Source: Nymphaea colorata (taxonomy: Eukaryota; Streptophyta; Magnoliopsida; Nymphaeales; Nymphaeaceae). From it: 64,000 nucleotides of DNA. The stretch covers positions 22,601,934 to 22,665,933 of the forward strand of contig NC_045138.2 of the NCBI RefSeq assembly GCF_008831285.2. The letters run 5' to 3'. Numbering within the stretch: the stretch's first letter is position 1; each line of letters begins with the position of its first letter. Shown one piece after another: positions 24,869 through 37,766 of this stretch. A program made the translations under genes and the position numbers. Under the pieces are notes generated by a model that saw nothing but the letters and a program-made list of their open reading frames with translations, had not been told where the DNA came from and searched no databases.

Positions 24869-25937
24869 ACATCTGTGATTTCATCATAGCACAGAACAGA
24901 GGCTGGTTTGGCCTAATTACTCTCGCGTTCTGAATTGCTGAACGCTTTGATCAAGTTTCAGAAAAGCAAAGAAAAAATGGAAACCACACCAAAGATAGCC
25001 CTTGCTGCATCCATTAATTTCTCAACATCCTAAACAAATCAACTAAAATTCTTCATTGCTCTCACCATTCTTGTTCCCCCTTGTCTACCTTTATCAGAAA
25101 GCAGCGGCAACCTCAAAGATGAAGGATTATATATATATTAAGGTTCACAATTGATGAAAGTTAATTCAAAGAAACGTGCAGCTGTTTGCGTCGGCTTTTT
25201 GGCATAGGCTGCCATGAAAATCAACCAATAGGCTGGCTGCTGAACCGTGAGAGCCCTCAAAGCTGACTTGGGCTCCGTATTCGATTTGACCGCTTGTAAC
25301 GTGATCTGGTCTCCTTCACCTTTCTTAGGAAAGGACATGTTCTCAAAGTCCTATGTAATCTTTTCAATGGTTTTCAACTAGAGTTCGGTAACAATTCAAT
25401 GTTCAAAGAATCGTGCACATACAAGTGCCTCTTCAATTTGTCTTACTTCAATTTTTCAGTTTTTATTTTTTCTTTAATGTATATGTCAATTATAGCTATA
25501 GTGGAATCACAAGTAGTGTGTGATTTATTTTCGTCAGTTATCTATACAGTCATTTGGGTGGGTTAAAAGTTTGTGAAAAAGGTTTTCTGTGTGCTCAAAA
25601 CTTTATTGTTGTTTCTTGTTCAGATTTTTTGTGTCTTGTATTAGGGTTCACTATTGATGAAAGTTATTGCAATTAATGCAAAGAAGCGTGCAGCTGTTTT
25701 TGGTATTAATGGGTGAAGCATCCAACCTTTTGATTTCGTGAAGCTAAAGAGGCGCATGACAAGTGCCTCTTTACCTTGTCCTACTTTAATTTCTCAGTTT
25801 TTTTTAATGCTTATGTCAATTATAGGCATAGTAAAATGATTTATTTTTGTCAATTTTTTTTTTATGTGTCATGTATATATATAGCCTTTAGGGTGGGTTA
25901 AAAGTTTGTGAAAAAGGTTTTTGTGTGCTCAAAATTT
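24869..25937. other. SDR-A upstream region and duplication junction
   Basis: 24869-25137 is almost identical to the region upstream of SDR-B. From about 25138 to 25620, and again at about 25645-25937, there are two related segments sharing the words AAGTGCCTCTT and ATGTCAATTATAG. A third relative lies at 33945-34290. No coding potential was recognised. Confidence 0.55.
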
Positions 25938-26289
25938 CGTCTCAAATGATTAGAAAAATATATTGAAACTTCAGAAAATATATCCTTGCATGTGTCAATC
26001 TGGATTGCCTAAGTTAGTATAGAATTTGATTTGGATTGTTTAAAAAAATCAATATATCTGTTTAAGAAGTCGGATTTGGATTTAAAAAATGCCATCCAAT
26101 AGAATTTGAATTTGATTAGATTCGGATATTTAGACAAATGTCATCGTTGAGATATGAACGTAAAAATCAGTTTGGATTTTGAAATTTGATTTCAAGCATA
26201 GATTTAGATACGACTTTTCTTTGAACCAAAGAAAAGTGGATACCGCATCATCCCTATCTACATATAAGGAGAGGGTGGGAGGTAGTAAA

Positions 26290-26691
26290 TTCAAATAACA
26301 AGAATGAAAATATCACCAGATGAGCTTGTAGAAGCACGACTGCAAGAATTCGAAGCTGCTGGTGAAGTAATATGAGAGTTTCCCGTGACACTAGAAGTTG
26401 TCTTTGCACACCCAAGTTTAATGTCGAGGATCTGGTATTCAATAATCCAAGGAAATGGCTTGAATTTTTCGCAAAAAACATAAGAATAGGGTCTGTACAC
26501 CCAGTGAAGAGGAAGACTACTTCTCTATTCCTTAACCAAATAGTCAGTCCCTCAAACGAAGACATACAAAGCTTTGAAAAAGCCAACGTAACGTAATATA
26601 AAATAAAAGAAATCTCGAGCAAACAATAAAGAGACCACATTAAGATGCTTGATGAAGGGGAGGACAAATGATGATGCATGAAATGCATCAT
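26290..26691. other. Unidentified duplicated fragment ending in a hairpin, copy B
   Basis: Counterpart of 17521-17925 with the same 9-bp inverted repeat at 26671-26691. A plus frame from 26372 to 26596 is open here and broken in copy A. It matches no family I know. Confidence 0.35.
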
Positions 26692-28239
26692 ATTTTAGCT
26701 TAATTATGCATACCTTCATCCACAATTTAATAAAGGTAATATCCCATGAATATGATGCTTTTGTAAGAACTTATGGCTCGAATTTGGTGCAAAACAAGGT
26801 TAAAACGGGGAAAATATTGAGTTTTCAGTGTTTTGGAGTGGATTTGCTGTAGAAACAAGATCCAGATCCAAATATAGAAGCTCAGTTGGACCAGACCAGA
26901 GATCCGAACCCCAAATCTAAATGCAAATTCCTGATCCAAGGAAGAGATTAAGTTAAAATATTTCAAAAACTATTTTATGCCCAATGGGTTTGACAGTGGC
27001 ATATCTATGCCCAATGCCATAAAAGGGGGTTCTTCCTTGGCTTTGGTTGCTTCGCCGCGCCACTGAACCCCATAAATCTTGTAGCGAATGCCACCAAAAG
27101 TGGGTAGTATCTTGTTTTAGAGCATTTTAAAATATATAGAATCAATTTGAAAAATATTTGCTAAAACCTTCAACTTTTATTGAAATTTTGGATATGAGCA
27201 AATGAACAAAAAGGAGGGGACATCTCCCATTTTGACGCATCTTTAGCTTTTGAATCTTAGCTTAGAGTTTTGTTTACTTTTAGCAATTCTTGATTCTCTT
27301 TGATTCTTCATAATAGGTTCAGATATAGTTCTCTCTTTTTTTTTTGTGTGTGTTATGGTAAAATTTATTTTCGTTTTTTCACTTTCAGCAAATTTTCTTT
27401 TGCATCATTCTAGTTAGGATGAATTTTATTATTTGTTTACACTTCAAACACCTAGTTGACGTGGATGAAGATTTTCCTAAGAGCCGACGCCACCATAAGG
27501 TGGGTTTCTCAACAGCCTTTCTTTAACTAAAGTAGTTTTTTTATAGCTATGTTTATCATAGAATAGCGTTACGAAATTTTTCCTAGAGTAGATAATTTAG
27601 ACTAATTTATTTTTTTTATTTAACGAACTTTGACTAACCTCTAGGAACTGTAGGGGTTGGATAAATCCTGGAGAATCCAACCTGGGATTAGATTAAGATA
27701 AAATAAAGTTTTGTTAATGGTGGTTATTAACGTTACTAATATAGGGTAATTAAAACAATTTTTACTTAAATTATTTAGATAAGATCAACTATGGGATTGG
27801 GACCCACTCAATCGTCAAAATTATTGATTTACAGTCCTCCATTGCACTCATTATTAATTAGAACATTTAACTTTTGACGTTTAGGAAGCCTTTGAAAAGA
27901 TAAATATAATTGTGGCACTACTTGAGGAATCAAAATGTTACAGAGTGAATTGCAGCAGGTTAGTCTCAGGCATAGAGCAATGACACAATGACTGACAAGA
28001 ACCTCCGGCTTGGAGCCACCTAGGGTTGAACCGTGGAGCCAGAAATTTTGATTTAGGGACAGTAGTATTTACGTTTTAGATATTTTTTAAGGGGCAGTAA
28101 TATGAAAATAGGGAAAATAGCTATTAGATACCAATGTAAAAAAAACCATTTTCTGTGTATCTGTGTGGGCAACTGTCCACACATAGCCTACACCTGATAC
28201 CACCATATCTACCAACCGGCACACAACAAACTTAGGCAA

Positions 28240-29105
28240 CCTGAATGAGAGTTTGATCAATTCCCACGCAACTAAATCATCTCTTAAGTTCAGCTACCAT
28301 GTTAGTCCCTTCCTTGTCAGTACTTCCTTTGAAACTCTACAGCAATAAGCTTCTAAATCTTACATGCCAGCAAGCAATTAAAGAACAGCATATACATCAA
28401 CGGTTTGCCATCTTCCGGCCTCTCTTCTTCTGGCGATCAAGAGTTGGGAGTCTCCCTTCACATGCTAAGAAGGTGAACCACACCTCCTTCAAGGATGAAC
28501 ATCTCCCCACCATACCCAAGATCTTCATTCATCTTCCCCTATATCCTTGGATTTGATTCATTGGCAGTCCTCCCATTCAACAATAGCATATCTTTATCAC
28601 ATCCCAACTCGGGCCTCACTCTACCTACTACAAGGAGCGTCTGAGAATTAGGACTGAGTCAAGGACCGGTTTCATGGTAAGGTTACAGTTTCCGTCCCGC
28701 TGAATGAATTTACCAACACTGATAAGGTTAGGGAGAACCCAGCCAGACCAACTAATTCAAAAAGAAAAAAATTAATTGAAAATCTTTAGTTGCTTAATGT
28801 ATTTTTTAGATTCGGTCTTAGTTTGGCTCTACTCGAATAAGTAAGTTAGACCGTTTGACCCACCCTGAAAAAAATTCTCGTTCCGCCCTTGCCTTCACCT
28901 AACTTCCAACTTCCAAGACACCTTGTCTTTGAGATGCCTCCAACATTTAACGCATCCTTTGAAGAACCTAGAATGCTTCACACTAGCCTTGATTCTCCAA
29001 AGCCCTTTTGAGGCATTACATATTTTCTTGTAATAGAGGGCAGCCTAAAAGGAACCTTGGGAACAAATTTTATGAGCTAGCCCAGCAACTCTAGCTTTCA
29101 TCCAC
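28240..29105 (-). mobile_element. LINE relic, copy B
   Basis: The zf-RVT-like portion seen in unit A recurs on the minus strand at about 28310-28560, followed by the FIQLxGNCNL-type stretch near 28690. The RNase H lead-in present in unit A is deleted here, because sequence jumps from GATCAATTCCCA straight to the zf-RVT flank. A further minus-strand block at about 28890-29105 may be more upstream LINE sequence, with little confidence. Confidence 0.55.
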
Positions 29106-30104
29106 TGTTCCTTGCCCTGACTTCGGGGCTAGTAGGTCTATAGATATTTGACCAAGAGATGAGGTGATTTTTTTTACTTTGGCTTCCATCATGCTTCACC
29201 GAAGAGAGGCAACTACCTCTCCCCTGTGCCCATCACCGTAGGGTTCACAAAGCTTACGTTGGGACTTATGATTTGAACCTCACACCTTTCTGAGGTGAAC
29301 AGTCTTGCCGCGCAGTATGCTATAACCTTTCCAAGTGCATGACAACCAGAACCCTTTTTGGGGAAACAAACAAAAAAAGACCACACTGTAGATTATATGC
29401 AGGAGTAAGCACAATCAACCGGCATAAGAGGAGGACATTTCTTTCTAGTCGGAAGTCTTTTGTCCAACCTCGGAAGGAGAAAACTGCACCACTCTTCCTC
29501 ATTGTTACCTGCAAACAAAGGTCAACCTAAATACACGCGAGGTAGGCGGCCTAGCTAGCCCTTGGTTCAACTGCAAAGACAATAGACTCTCTTGAATCTG
29601 AGCAATCGAACTACTTGTTGCCAACAGGTTTGTTTGTTATCAATTAGAGGCCTCTAGGATTCCTGGACTACAGTTCAACGACACGATTAAAATGCTATGT
29701 TTTTAGGAAGACTTGTAGCCAAAATATGGCAAGCATAGATATCGCAGGTGAAAACAAAATTCCTTTCAATATTTTTTGTCAATCAAGTTGAATGGAGAAA
29801 ATTATGCGCTATGATCTTCTCAGTTATCTCTTCCTCATAATCAACCATGAACCTTTTTTTTTTTTTTTAGAGTTGAAAGTACTATAGGTTAAGAAAAAGT
29901 ATAAAAAAATGCCATTCTAATGGTAACCCAACTCAGATTCTTCTTGGTAATGCCCATCTTAATCTGCAAAAGATTGAACTTGCTTAACATTTTTAAACGA
30001 TGAAACTGCAAATATTGCGTCACAAAATAAACCAAAAATGAAGAAAGACAAATGAAACAAACACCACAAGTTTGGATTGAATGCCAAAAACTATTTGGTG
30101 ATCA

Positions 30105-33100
30105 CTAAAACTCAACATCCTCGCCTTCAAGGAAGTTGTGGCCGGAAGGTCCGCCGGGAGGGAGGAGAGCAACTCGCACCAAATTGGCGGCGCCTTCCGC
30201 CGGAGAGAGATCGCCATTGCCAAGGTTCATGTCAGTCCTCACGTAGCCAGGGTGCACGCTGTTGACGCAAGCTTTGTCATGCAATTGAAGGGCCAAAAGC
30301 CTCGTGTATGCATTCAACGAAATCTTGGAGATGGAGTAAGTGGGATACTTAATGGGCCACCTGTCCATGCCCTTCTCAGACTTCACATCTTCAAGAAACA
30401 TGTCCAACCCCTCGTCGATTTTTTCCTCTGTTAAGCTCGCCGTTTCACACAGTTGTTTCCTTAACTCTTCATCCCTTAGAAGCTGCGGCACCAACATTGT
30501 TGATCTATTCACAAACCTGATTCCCAGAAATCTTGGTGATATTTTAGAATATGTAACTTTTATTTGGGAAAGCTTCGATAGAATTGTCGACATATCTATC
30601 TATATAAAAGGGAAAAGGAAAAAAAAAGAAACATAAAAAATGTTGATGAATATCTTAAACTTTGGTTTAAATAGATATTTGAGCGAAACAAGTTGCCTGC
30701 AGAGAGGTGTATAGTGACCAAAAGAATACATTTGAACAAGTTTTTTAAAAAGATGTTTTAAAAAATAAAAAGTGGTCACTAAAAAAAAAATTAAAGTTTA
30801 AAATGTACATTTTTTTACAAAAAAAATTTAAAGTACCCAAAGCCCTTTGCTTTTTTCCTTGGTATATATTTGTTGTGTAGATGCCCACGTGCATGCACCT
30901 CATCTAGTATTGGAGTCCCAACTCTTCTGCTTGGAACAACCCCTTCATTCACTCAAACTTGGTTATATGTGTCATACTGGTATACAAAACATAAAAATTA
31001 AAAAATTAAAAAAAATAAACAAACTAAAAATATTTTTTTTTCACTCTATCTTAGTGTTTGCCCACCCAACGTCTATTATCCATAACTCCAACTGTTTATT
31101 TGAAAAAAGAATAGATGCTACATAGTTGGTTCTCATCCTTTAAAGACTATGAGTGCGAGCATCCATCGACAAAAAGATCACCCTAAAATGATCATCTCAT
31201 GGCTATTGAGAATGAATCAAATCAGATGGTTTTATTTCTCAATCTTTCTGACTTGCTTCTATGGGTAGAAAAGATTGAGAAAGGTCTAATTTACAGGCGA
31301 GTAAAAATTACAAAAATATCCCCTCTACTATATGGGTTGGGGGCATCTAATCCCTCGACCCTCCTCTTTCCAGCCGAGTTTTGAAGAAACAGAAAATTGC
31401 AAAAAGTTCGGACATTATATATGAAAGTCCTAGTTCTGCCACTGGTGGACAGAAGTCCTCAGCATGAAAAAGGGAACATGAAAAAACCAATAAACGAGTT
31501 CAAATATGACAGCGTCCAACTAACTTAGATTTACTTTGAACCATAAGCAGGAATATTCAAGAAGAATTGGAGTCTTACAGACAGTAGTCCATATCTGGAT
31601 GAGACGTTTGACAATCCTTGGCTTGTGAGAAGAGGGGCGCAGGAGAGGGAGCAAAGCCTTGGTCAATCTCTTGGTTCCATAGAAGTTGGTCTCTAGACAT
31701 CCCCTCGCCGACTCGTATTTGTCTGAGACCCCATTTGCCCATGTAAGAAGTGCCTGTGCATAATCATTTTCACAAGGTTATAGAGAGAAATAATTAAAAT
31801 TGGCTTAGTTTTTATGTCATTAGGGGGTGCAGGATCTGCTCGGAGACTCGGAGTGCCGACCCTAGTCCTCTTTTTCATCAAGATTGGACACTAAAACTAG
31901 CTACTTACTATGCACCAACCCGCTTGAAGATGGGGCCCCATGGGTGAGTAGGCGGTTATGAATATATGAATAGTCTGCAGCTTTCCTTCCAAAGACGAGT
32001 GGATTTTAGTGGCCAAATGGGCTGTCACGGGCTGACTTCTTCAGTCGACTGCATAGATTCTAAACACCCCATAGGTGAGTGGGTGGGTAGGCGGCCATGA
32101 ATATGAATAGTCTGCAGCTTCCCTTAGTAGCCCAATCCGCTTGCAATGTATCGCACAATTTTTTAAAAATAAAAACACAATCTCGAAAAATAAATCTTTA
32201 AAATCGTCTATTTCCATATCTAGCAATGTATTTTTAAGAAATGAAAAATCACCTCCTAACATTTCTGATTATTGAAAGGTTTTTTCACGATAATATCTTA
32301 AAAAGCGGCCTACAAGTTAAAGGTATCTATTCATTTGGATCTCACACATGCAATTAGGTTTTTCCAAAACAATTTTGAAAAGTTGATATAAGAAAAGGAA
32401 TTCATCGCATTGAATCGTAGCTCAAAGCATTACATATTGTTTAAATGGCCTGAAAGCCCGAAAGCTATTGACGTTGAAGGTGTTTCTCAAAATTTGACGT
32501 CTATGGTTTCAGTTCGAATCGAACAAAAAAATGTAATTACTGACCTCGGAAGGATGCGTCACTAAATATACTTAAACTTTTCCTTGATAGAGAGAGAGAG
32601 AGGGGGGGGGGGGAGGGAGAGGAAGGGGAACAACCACATTCCACCGCCTTCTTTTGGTTGAGGGGCACTATCCGATCTCTTGTTTAAGAGAATTAGTGAT
32701 TGCAGGGCCTCACTTAGGTTTGGTGTAGACGTTACATGCAGCTGCTAAACCTTGGTCCAGTTTAATCAACAATGCAAGATTTAAGGGGCTGGTGTGGGTT
32801 CACACAGTAGCTCCGCTGTTGCACCGTTTTGAAAGTTTAAGGACTTCACCCTCAATCCTTTCCATACTAACTCAACAGTAATCATAAGGATAATGTCCAC
32901 CAGAATCAAATATAAAATGAGATTGAAGAATATATGGAACCATGATATTCATGCACGGACAGGTCTTACCAATTGGTAAGAGAGAGAGAGAGAGACTACC
33001 AGCATGGTGCTTTGGTCGACATTGTTCCATTCCTTTAGGTTCCAATCTATCACTGAATTGTCAACAGCAGCGTGATTTACCTACAGTCAAATCATACACA

Positions 33101-33662
33101 TCCATCACCTGGTAACCATTGAATCAAACAGTTATAAACTTTGCTTTAGTTAGTTGTTTCCCAACAAAAGAATCACCCCAGGTGAGCAGGGCAGGGCAGG
33201 GCGTTACTATCATGAGTTTTTGGGTCTTAAGCTGTGTTGGGACTTTCATGAGTGTTGCAATCCCATCTTCAAGGGATTAGATGAATAGCGCTACCCACAA
33301 AAATAGAACCTGCTGGCTTCTCGGACCAGTTAGAAGAAGTTTACCAGAATATCCGCGAATCCAACAGTCAGCTTCAACCAATCGACGAAATCCAACACAC
33401 TTTGCTGCTGAGTAATATCCAGAGTGTGGAAGATGACATTCTTCCTCCCCGTTTCTGCTGCTTCTTGTAAGAACTGTTGAGCAGCGCTTGAGAGTTGCTC
33501 CTGCGGCTTCCGAGCAGTCATAATGACCGTCAGCCCCTTGTCTGCGAGCTGCCTGCAGACCTCCAGCCCGATCCCTCTGTTTGCTCCCGTCACCACCGCC
33601 ACCGTCTCCTCACTCCACCACTCTGCTCCCTCTCCTGCCTGCAACCAAGAACCAAACACCAT
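30105..33662 (-). pseudogene. Short-chain dehydrogenase/reductase copy B, frameshifted
   Basis: Same four-exon structure as copy A: 33662-33345, 33080-33000, 31753-31579 and 30482-30105. Exon 3 is 175 nt instead of 174 because of one extra T (TTT at 31607-31609 against TT in copy A). This shifts the frame right before the NVSS catalytic serine and removes that serine, the YxxxK motif and the C-terminus. The NNAA motif is also changed to NHAA, and exon 2 differs from copy A at about 7 of 27 residues. Exon 1 is nearly identical to copy A with one residue changed, and exon 4 remains open and well conserved. It is probably a recent pseudogene. A sequencing or assembly error in a T run, or an alternative splice avoiding exon 3, is possible. 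Confidence 0.75.
32590..32625. repeat. Purine low-complexity tract (AG)n/(G)n
   Basis: An AG run passes directly into a run of about 12 G and then GA-rich sequence. It is present in unit B only. Confidence 0.85.
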
Positions 33663-34290
33663 ACATCTGTGATTTCATCATAGCACAGAACAGAGGCTGG
33701 TTTGGCCTAATTACTCTCGCGTTCTGAATTGCTGAACGCTTTGATCAAGTTTCAGAAAAGCAAAGAAAAAATGGAAACCACACCAAAGATAGCCCTTGCT
33801 GCATCCATTAATTTCTCAACATCCTAAACAAATCAACTAAAATTCTTCATTGCTCTCACCATTCTTGTTCCCCCTTGTCTACCTTTATCAGAAAGCAGCG
33901 GCAACCTCAAAGGTGAAGGATTATATATATATGGGAACTAAGATGCTAGGGTACGCAATTGGTGAAAGTTAAATGCAAAACAACTTGCGCCTGTTTTTGG
34001 AATGAATGTAGAAGGTGAAGCATCCACCTTTCTGGTTCGGTTACAACTCCATGTTCAAGAATCGGGAGCATGACAAGTGCCTCTTCAACTCGTCCTACTT
34101 CAATTTTCAGTTTTTTTGTTTTTTTTTTTAATGCATATGTCAATTATAGCTACAGTGGAATCACCTTTAGTTATGTGATTTAATTTTTTTTTTTTTGGTG
34201 TCATGTATATATATATAGTCCTTTGGGTGGGTTAAAATTTTGTGAAACAGGTTAGTATATGCTCAAAATTTTACTGTTGTGTGCTTTCAG

Positions 34291-35816
34291 ATTTCTACTG
34301 TCATGCCTTGTGACTAAGTATAAAAGAAGTGGTGAATTAGTGTGTTATCCGACTCTTGTGTTAATATGTCCTGTCATTTACAGGAGCAGAAGAAGAGGAT
34401 GTGCAGGCAGACCATTCCTTAAACAAATTGATTTGTAACAAGTAGAAATTAAAAAATAAGAAAAAGCAGTTTGACATTAAAAAAACATGAAAGAAACAAA
34501 TAAAATGCAAAAAAACTCATTTTATTAGTGTTTTATTTGTTTTGGTGTATTTTTTTTCAAAAAACGGCATTTTTTTAAAAGTTTTAAATGGCTAGCTTAT
34601 TTATCTCATTTTTTAGTGTTTTTTTTGTAAAAAAAACAGTTTTTTTCCGATGGATTAAGGTTCTGCGCATTTAGAATAGAACTACAAATATTGCAATTCA
34701 GTTGGCCATTCATGAGAACCTCTCTAGTGCAAACACAAACAAAGGTTCAGATTCATTTTACAAATGACCATCTTAACTTGGAGGAGGAACCAACTAAAGT
34801 CTGCCTACTTAAAGGCAGGTGCTGTCACATATCATCAAAAAAGTCCAAAGGATGAGACATAGGTGGGCTGCTGTCAAGAACGTAAAGGACAAACGATGCC
34901 AGAACACGTTTATCACCAGAGCTCGTCGTCCTTGCTTTCATGGAAGTTTGGCCGGAAGGGCCACAAGATCAGTAAAACCTTCATAGTTTACTGGAGGTCG
35001 ATCTGGAGGAAGAGGAACACGTATCATTTGTTCGGTGGGAATGGGGAACTGGTTTCTCTTCCGTTGAAGAAAGTTGTGAATCAACGTCACCTTTGGCGGC
35101 GACGGAATCTGTCCATCTTCCCCGCATTTTTTCTCCCATCAACACGCTGTTTCACTCTTTTCTGGAATGCGTCAATTCATCAGTTGATGTTGTAAGAATA
35201 CGACGCCAACGTTTGGCTTTGTTTTCTCTCTTCCTAGAGACCATCTACAAATACGCTATCTCAAGTATCTCCTTCTTTTCTCATTTTAGAAATTCAGAAA
35301 ATGCAGAATTTAAAATTTAATTTTGAAATAAAAAATGCTAAAGTCTGCAAGGCACAGTATCATACCGGCCGATTCGATGGCAAGTGATATTGACAAGATG
35401 AGTTGTAATGTCCAAATTGATCTTTTGATCAAAGTGGGATGGAAAGGTTAGTCTCAAACACCTTTTCCTTCTTATATCTGGTTACATGTGTTATATTGGT
35501 GACAAAATTATGGTACGTTAATATTGGTTAATGACAAAAATACCTTTAATTTATAATAAAAATAATAATTAAAATAAAAATTAAAAAGTTTAAAAAAACA
35601 TTATTTTTTAAAAAATTATCACAATGTTCCTAGGGCCTACATGGATTGCATGAGCCAACTCACTTCCCTTATTCCTTCCTCATTTTGGGGGTCTTCTAAA
35701 CTTGGGCCGTGCCGGTTTTCATTTTGTCCACATCTAAAAACATCTCAATCTAATCTTCTTTGTTTCTTGGAGGAAGCCAAAGAACTTTTCTATGTGTTTG
35801 TCTTTGCCATACGATG
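34291..35816. other. Intergenic spacer, no supported gene
   Basis: AT-rich, with many A/T homopolymers around 34430-34650. Overlapping short frames on the plus strand at 34863-35320 have no family resemblance. Confidence 0.5.
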
Positions 35817-36000
35817 TAGGGGGCAAACCGAGGACAAAGCCAAAAATTTTTCATGAGCCAAGTCAAATTAAAGTTCCTAAATTTTGATTAAGGTCAAAAT
35901 ATCACTTTTCAGAAATTTTATATGAAACTTTTTAAAATTTACATGTAATTTTTTATTTAAAAAATTGAGGTGGAGCCAAGACTCATGCAAGCCCTACCTA
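35817..36000 (-). mobile_element. MITE-like element related to 11535-11710, reverse orientation
   Basis: Read on the minus strand it starts TAGGTAGGGCTTG and proceeds through TTGGCTCCA, ACATGTAAATTTTA and CATGAAAAATTT in the same order and spacing as the 11535-11710 element, and ends GCCCCCTA. No target duplication is visible, so the ends are approximate. Confidence 0.5.
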
Positions 36001-37766
36001 AGTGGATGTTATTTTCCCCAAAAAATCCATTTAAGTTTACTTCCATGGCTTCTATTAGTTTTAATTTGTTTTCTTTTCTTTTCTTTAACTTTTTCTTGCC
36101 TGCGCTCCCAACTAACCAATTGAGAACCCAGAAGACCGCTGCTGAGCAGAATCGCTTTGCAAGTTCTAATTTAGGAAAACTAAAGAAGTGAAAATATGCA
36201 TAGATCTACAGGCAGTTGTCAGTGACAACTTTCGAAGGTGAAATATTTCACCAATAAAAGCCAAACCTAAATTATGCAAGGACAACACATCAGTAAAAGG
36301 GATGAACACTCGGCGTGAGAACCCGCTTTCAATAACGCTTAGTTTTCATTGTTGTATTGCATAAGTAATCATTTCTTTCAATGTCCTAAAAGGCGATAAA
36401 GCAAGGCGGGGGACGTTAATTGAAGCCTAAGCTTTACAGATAAATTTGTGAATTATATAATATTTATAAAAATAATAACAAAACTGAACAAAATGACTAC
36501 AGTACTAAGCAAATCAATAAAGAACAATGCACAACATATGCAAACCACAATAATTTGTAAATCCAATTAAGTACAATGCCATAACATATAATACAAAGAG
36601 TGCTTGCATAATTGGCACATAGCATGATTTGTCCTAAACAGTTAAATATTATAGAAAGTTAAATGTCATAGAAAAAAGAAAGAATAGAAATATAGGAAAC
36701 AAATCCATACTACTTCGGTCTCAAAGAAAGTATAAATATAAAGATAAAAGGGATCTTGGGTGCATGACTTGTTGTCTTGCTCATGTTTAGTAATTTAATG
36801 ATGCTTTTAGTGAGCATTGTAGTTAATTACCTTTTCAAGTCACTATTATGTTCAGTATAATTCTCTAAACATAGGGTAATAAAAAAAAGTACTATATAAT
36901 AATAATAATAATAAGTAATTCTTAACTGTTTTTATCAGTAGACATGTTTCTTAAAATGCATATATAACTTGTCAAAGGAAAGACGTTTTCTAAAAGTGTG
37001 GATTAATTTTATAAATGGGTCAATAATAAGCAACTCATGCAAAGTAAGGAATATGCCCTGTAATTGGATGGTCACCGACTCAGCCAAACGATCAGATCAA
37101 CGTATGCACCTAAGTAAAGCACAGCAAATCTGATTTAGGGTAAGATAGCAATGGATCGGACCACCCAGCCCCGCTGAAACAATGGAGATTCCAAGTGCCA
37201 CTGTCGACAAAAGACGCCCTTCACCACTTGTAAATTGTAATAGTGCTCCAGTCTTTTGGTGCTGAACACCACTGCCAACATTTGGCAACATTGGAACGAG
37301 GACCACCATCCATGGAGAACACGTCCAACTCCAAACGATGACAATATAAAACAAAGGTGAACACCGGAATATTATATTATGAGTGCAAGGACATGACCAG
37401 GAGTGGAATGCGTGAAGAAAATAGGTTCGAGAGGGTGGCAAGTCATGGCCAGAGAGCTAAGTCAAGAGGGCTGCCAGTCATGAGAGGAGAGAGAGCGAGC
37501 TGCAAGATAGTGGCCATGGCCAGCGCTAGTCCTGGACAGAGAGAAAGGTAGCCACTTATCTTTGGCAGTCGTGGAGAGAAAGAGACTCAAAGAGGAACGT
37601 ATCAGCCATGGAGAGACTTAGAGACTTACAGGTGTAATAGATTTTTGACGTTGGCGAATTGCGACAGCTCCACTAGCCGCAGCTCCAAGCCTCCGCCCTC
37701 TAGCATCCGTAGGTGCAGTGACGGTTGAATTTCATAGGTGATTTGAGACTGATAATAAGGGATTTA
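36001..37766. other. Intergenic spacer before the Copia element
   Basis: AT-rich with a short (TAA)n tract at about 36897-36914, then a more balanced stretch at 37080-37740 with no recognised gene. Its last five bases ATTTA (37762-37766) are the target-site copy of the retrotransposon. Confidence 0.5.

Larger units (their letters stand above)
17146..25937. repeat. Segmental tandem duplication, unit A (about 8.8 kb)
   Basis: From the word TTCGTCTCAAATGATTAG at about 17139 onward, the order and sequence of this block recur from about 25937. Matching landmarks are offset by 8.77-8.85 kb: the minus frame ending at 17925 versus 26691, the SDR stop at 21253 versus 30105, and the SDR exon 1 start at 24868 versus 33662. 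The unit holds a complete SDR gene, a LINE relic and noncoding DNA. It differs from unit B by insertions, including about 600 bp at 22975-23600. Confidence 0.93.
25938..34290. repeat. Segmental tandem duplication, unit B
   Basis: Head-to-tail partner of unit A with the same gene order. It lacks the roughly 250-bp LINE part and the roughly 600-bp intron segment of unit A. It has extra DNA of its own at about 28770-29100, 32630-32880 and 33160-33320, and a second copy of a GTGAGT...GTCTGCAGCTT block (about 31940 and 32075). The right edge fades at about 34290. Confidence 0.9.

Noticed and set aside
34910..34965. Possible third SDR C-terminal remnant
   Set aside because: About 20 bp resemble the SDR GPSGHNF coding segment, but the similarity stops at once and neighbouring frames do not continue as SDR. 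Chance is likely.
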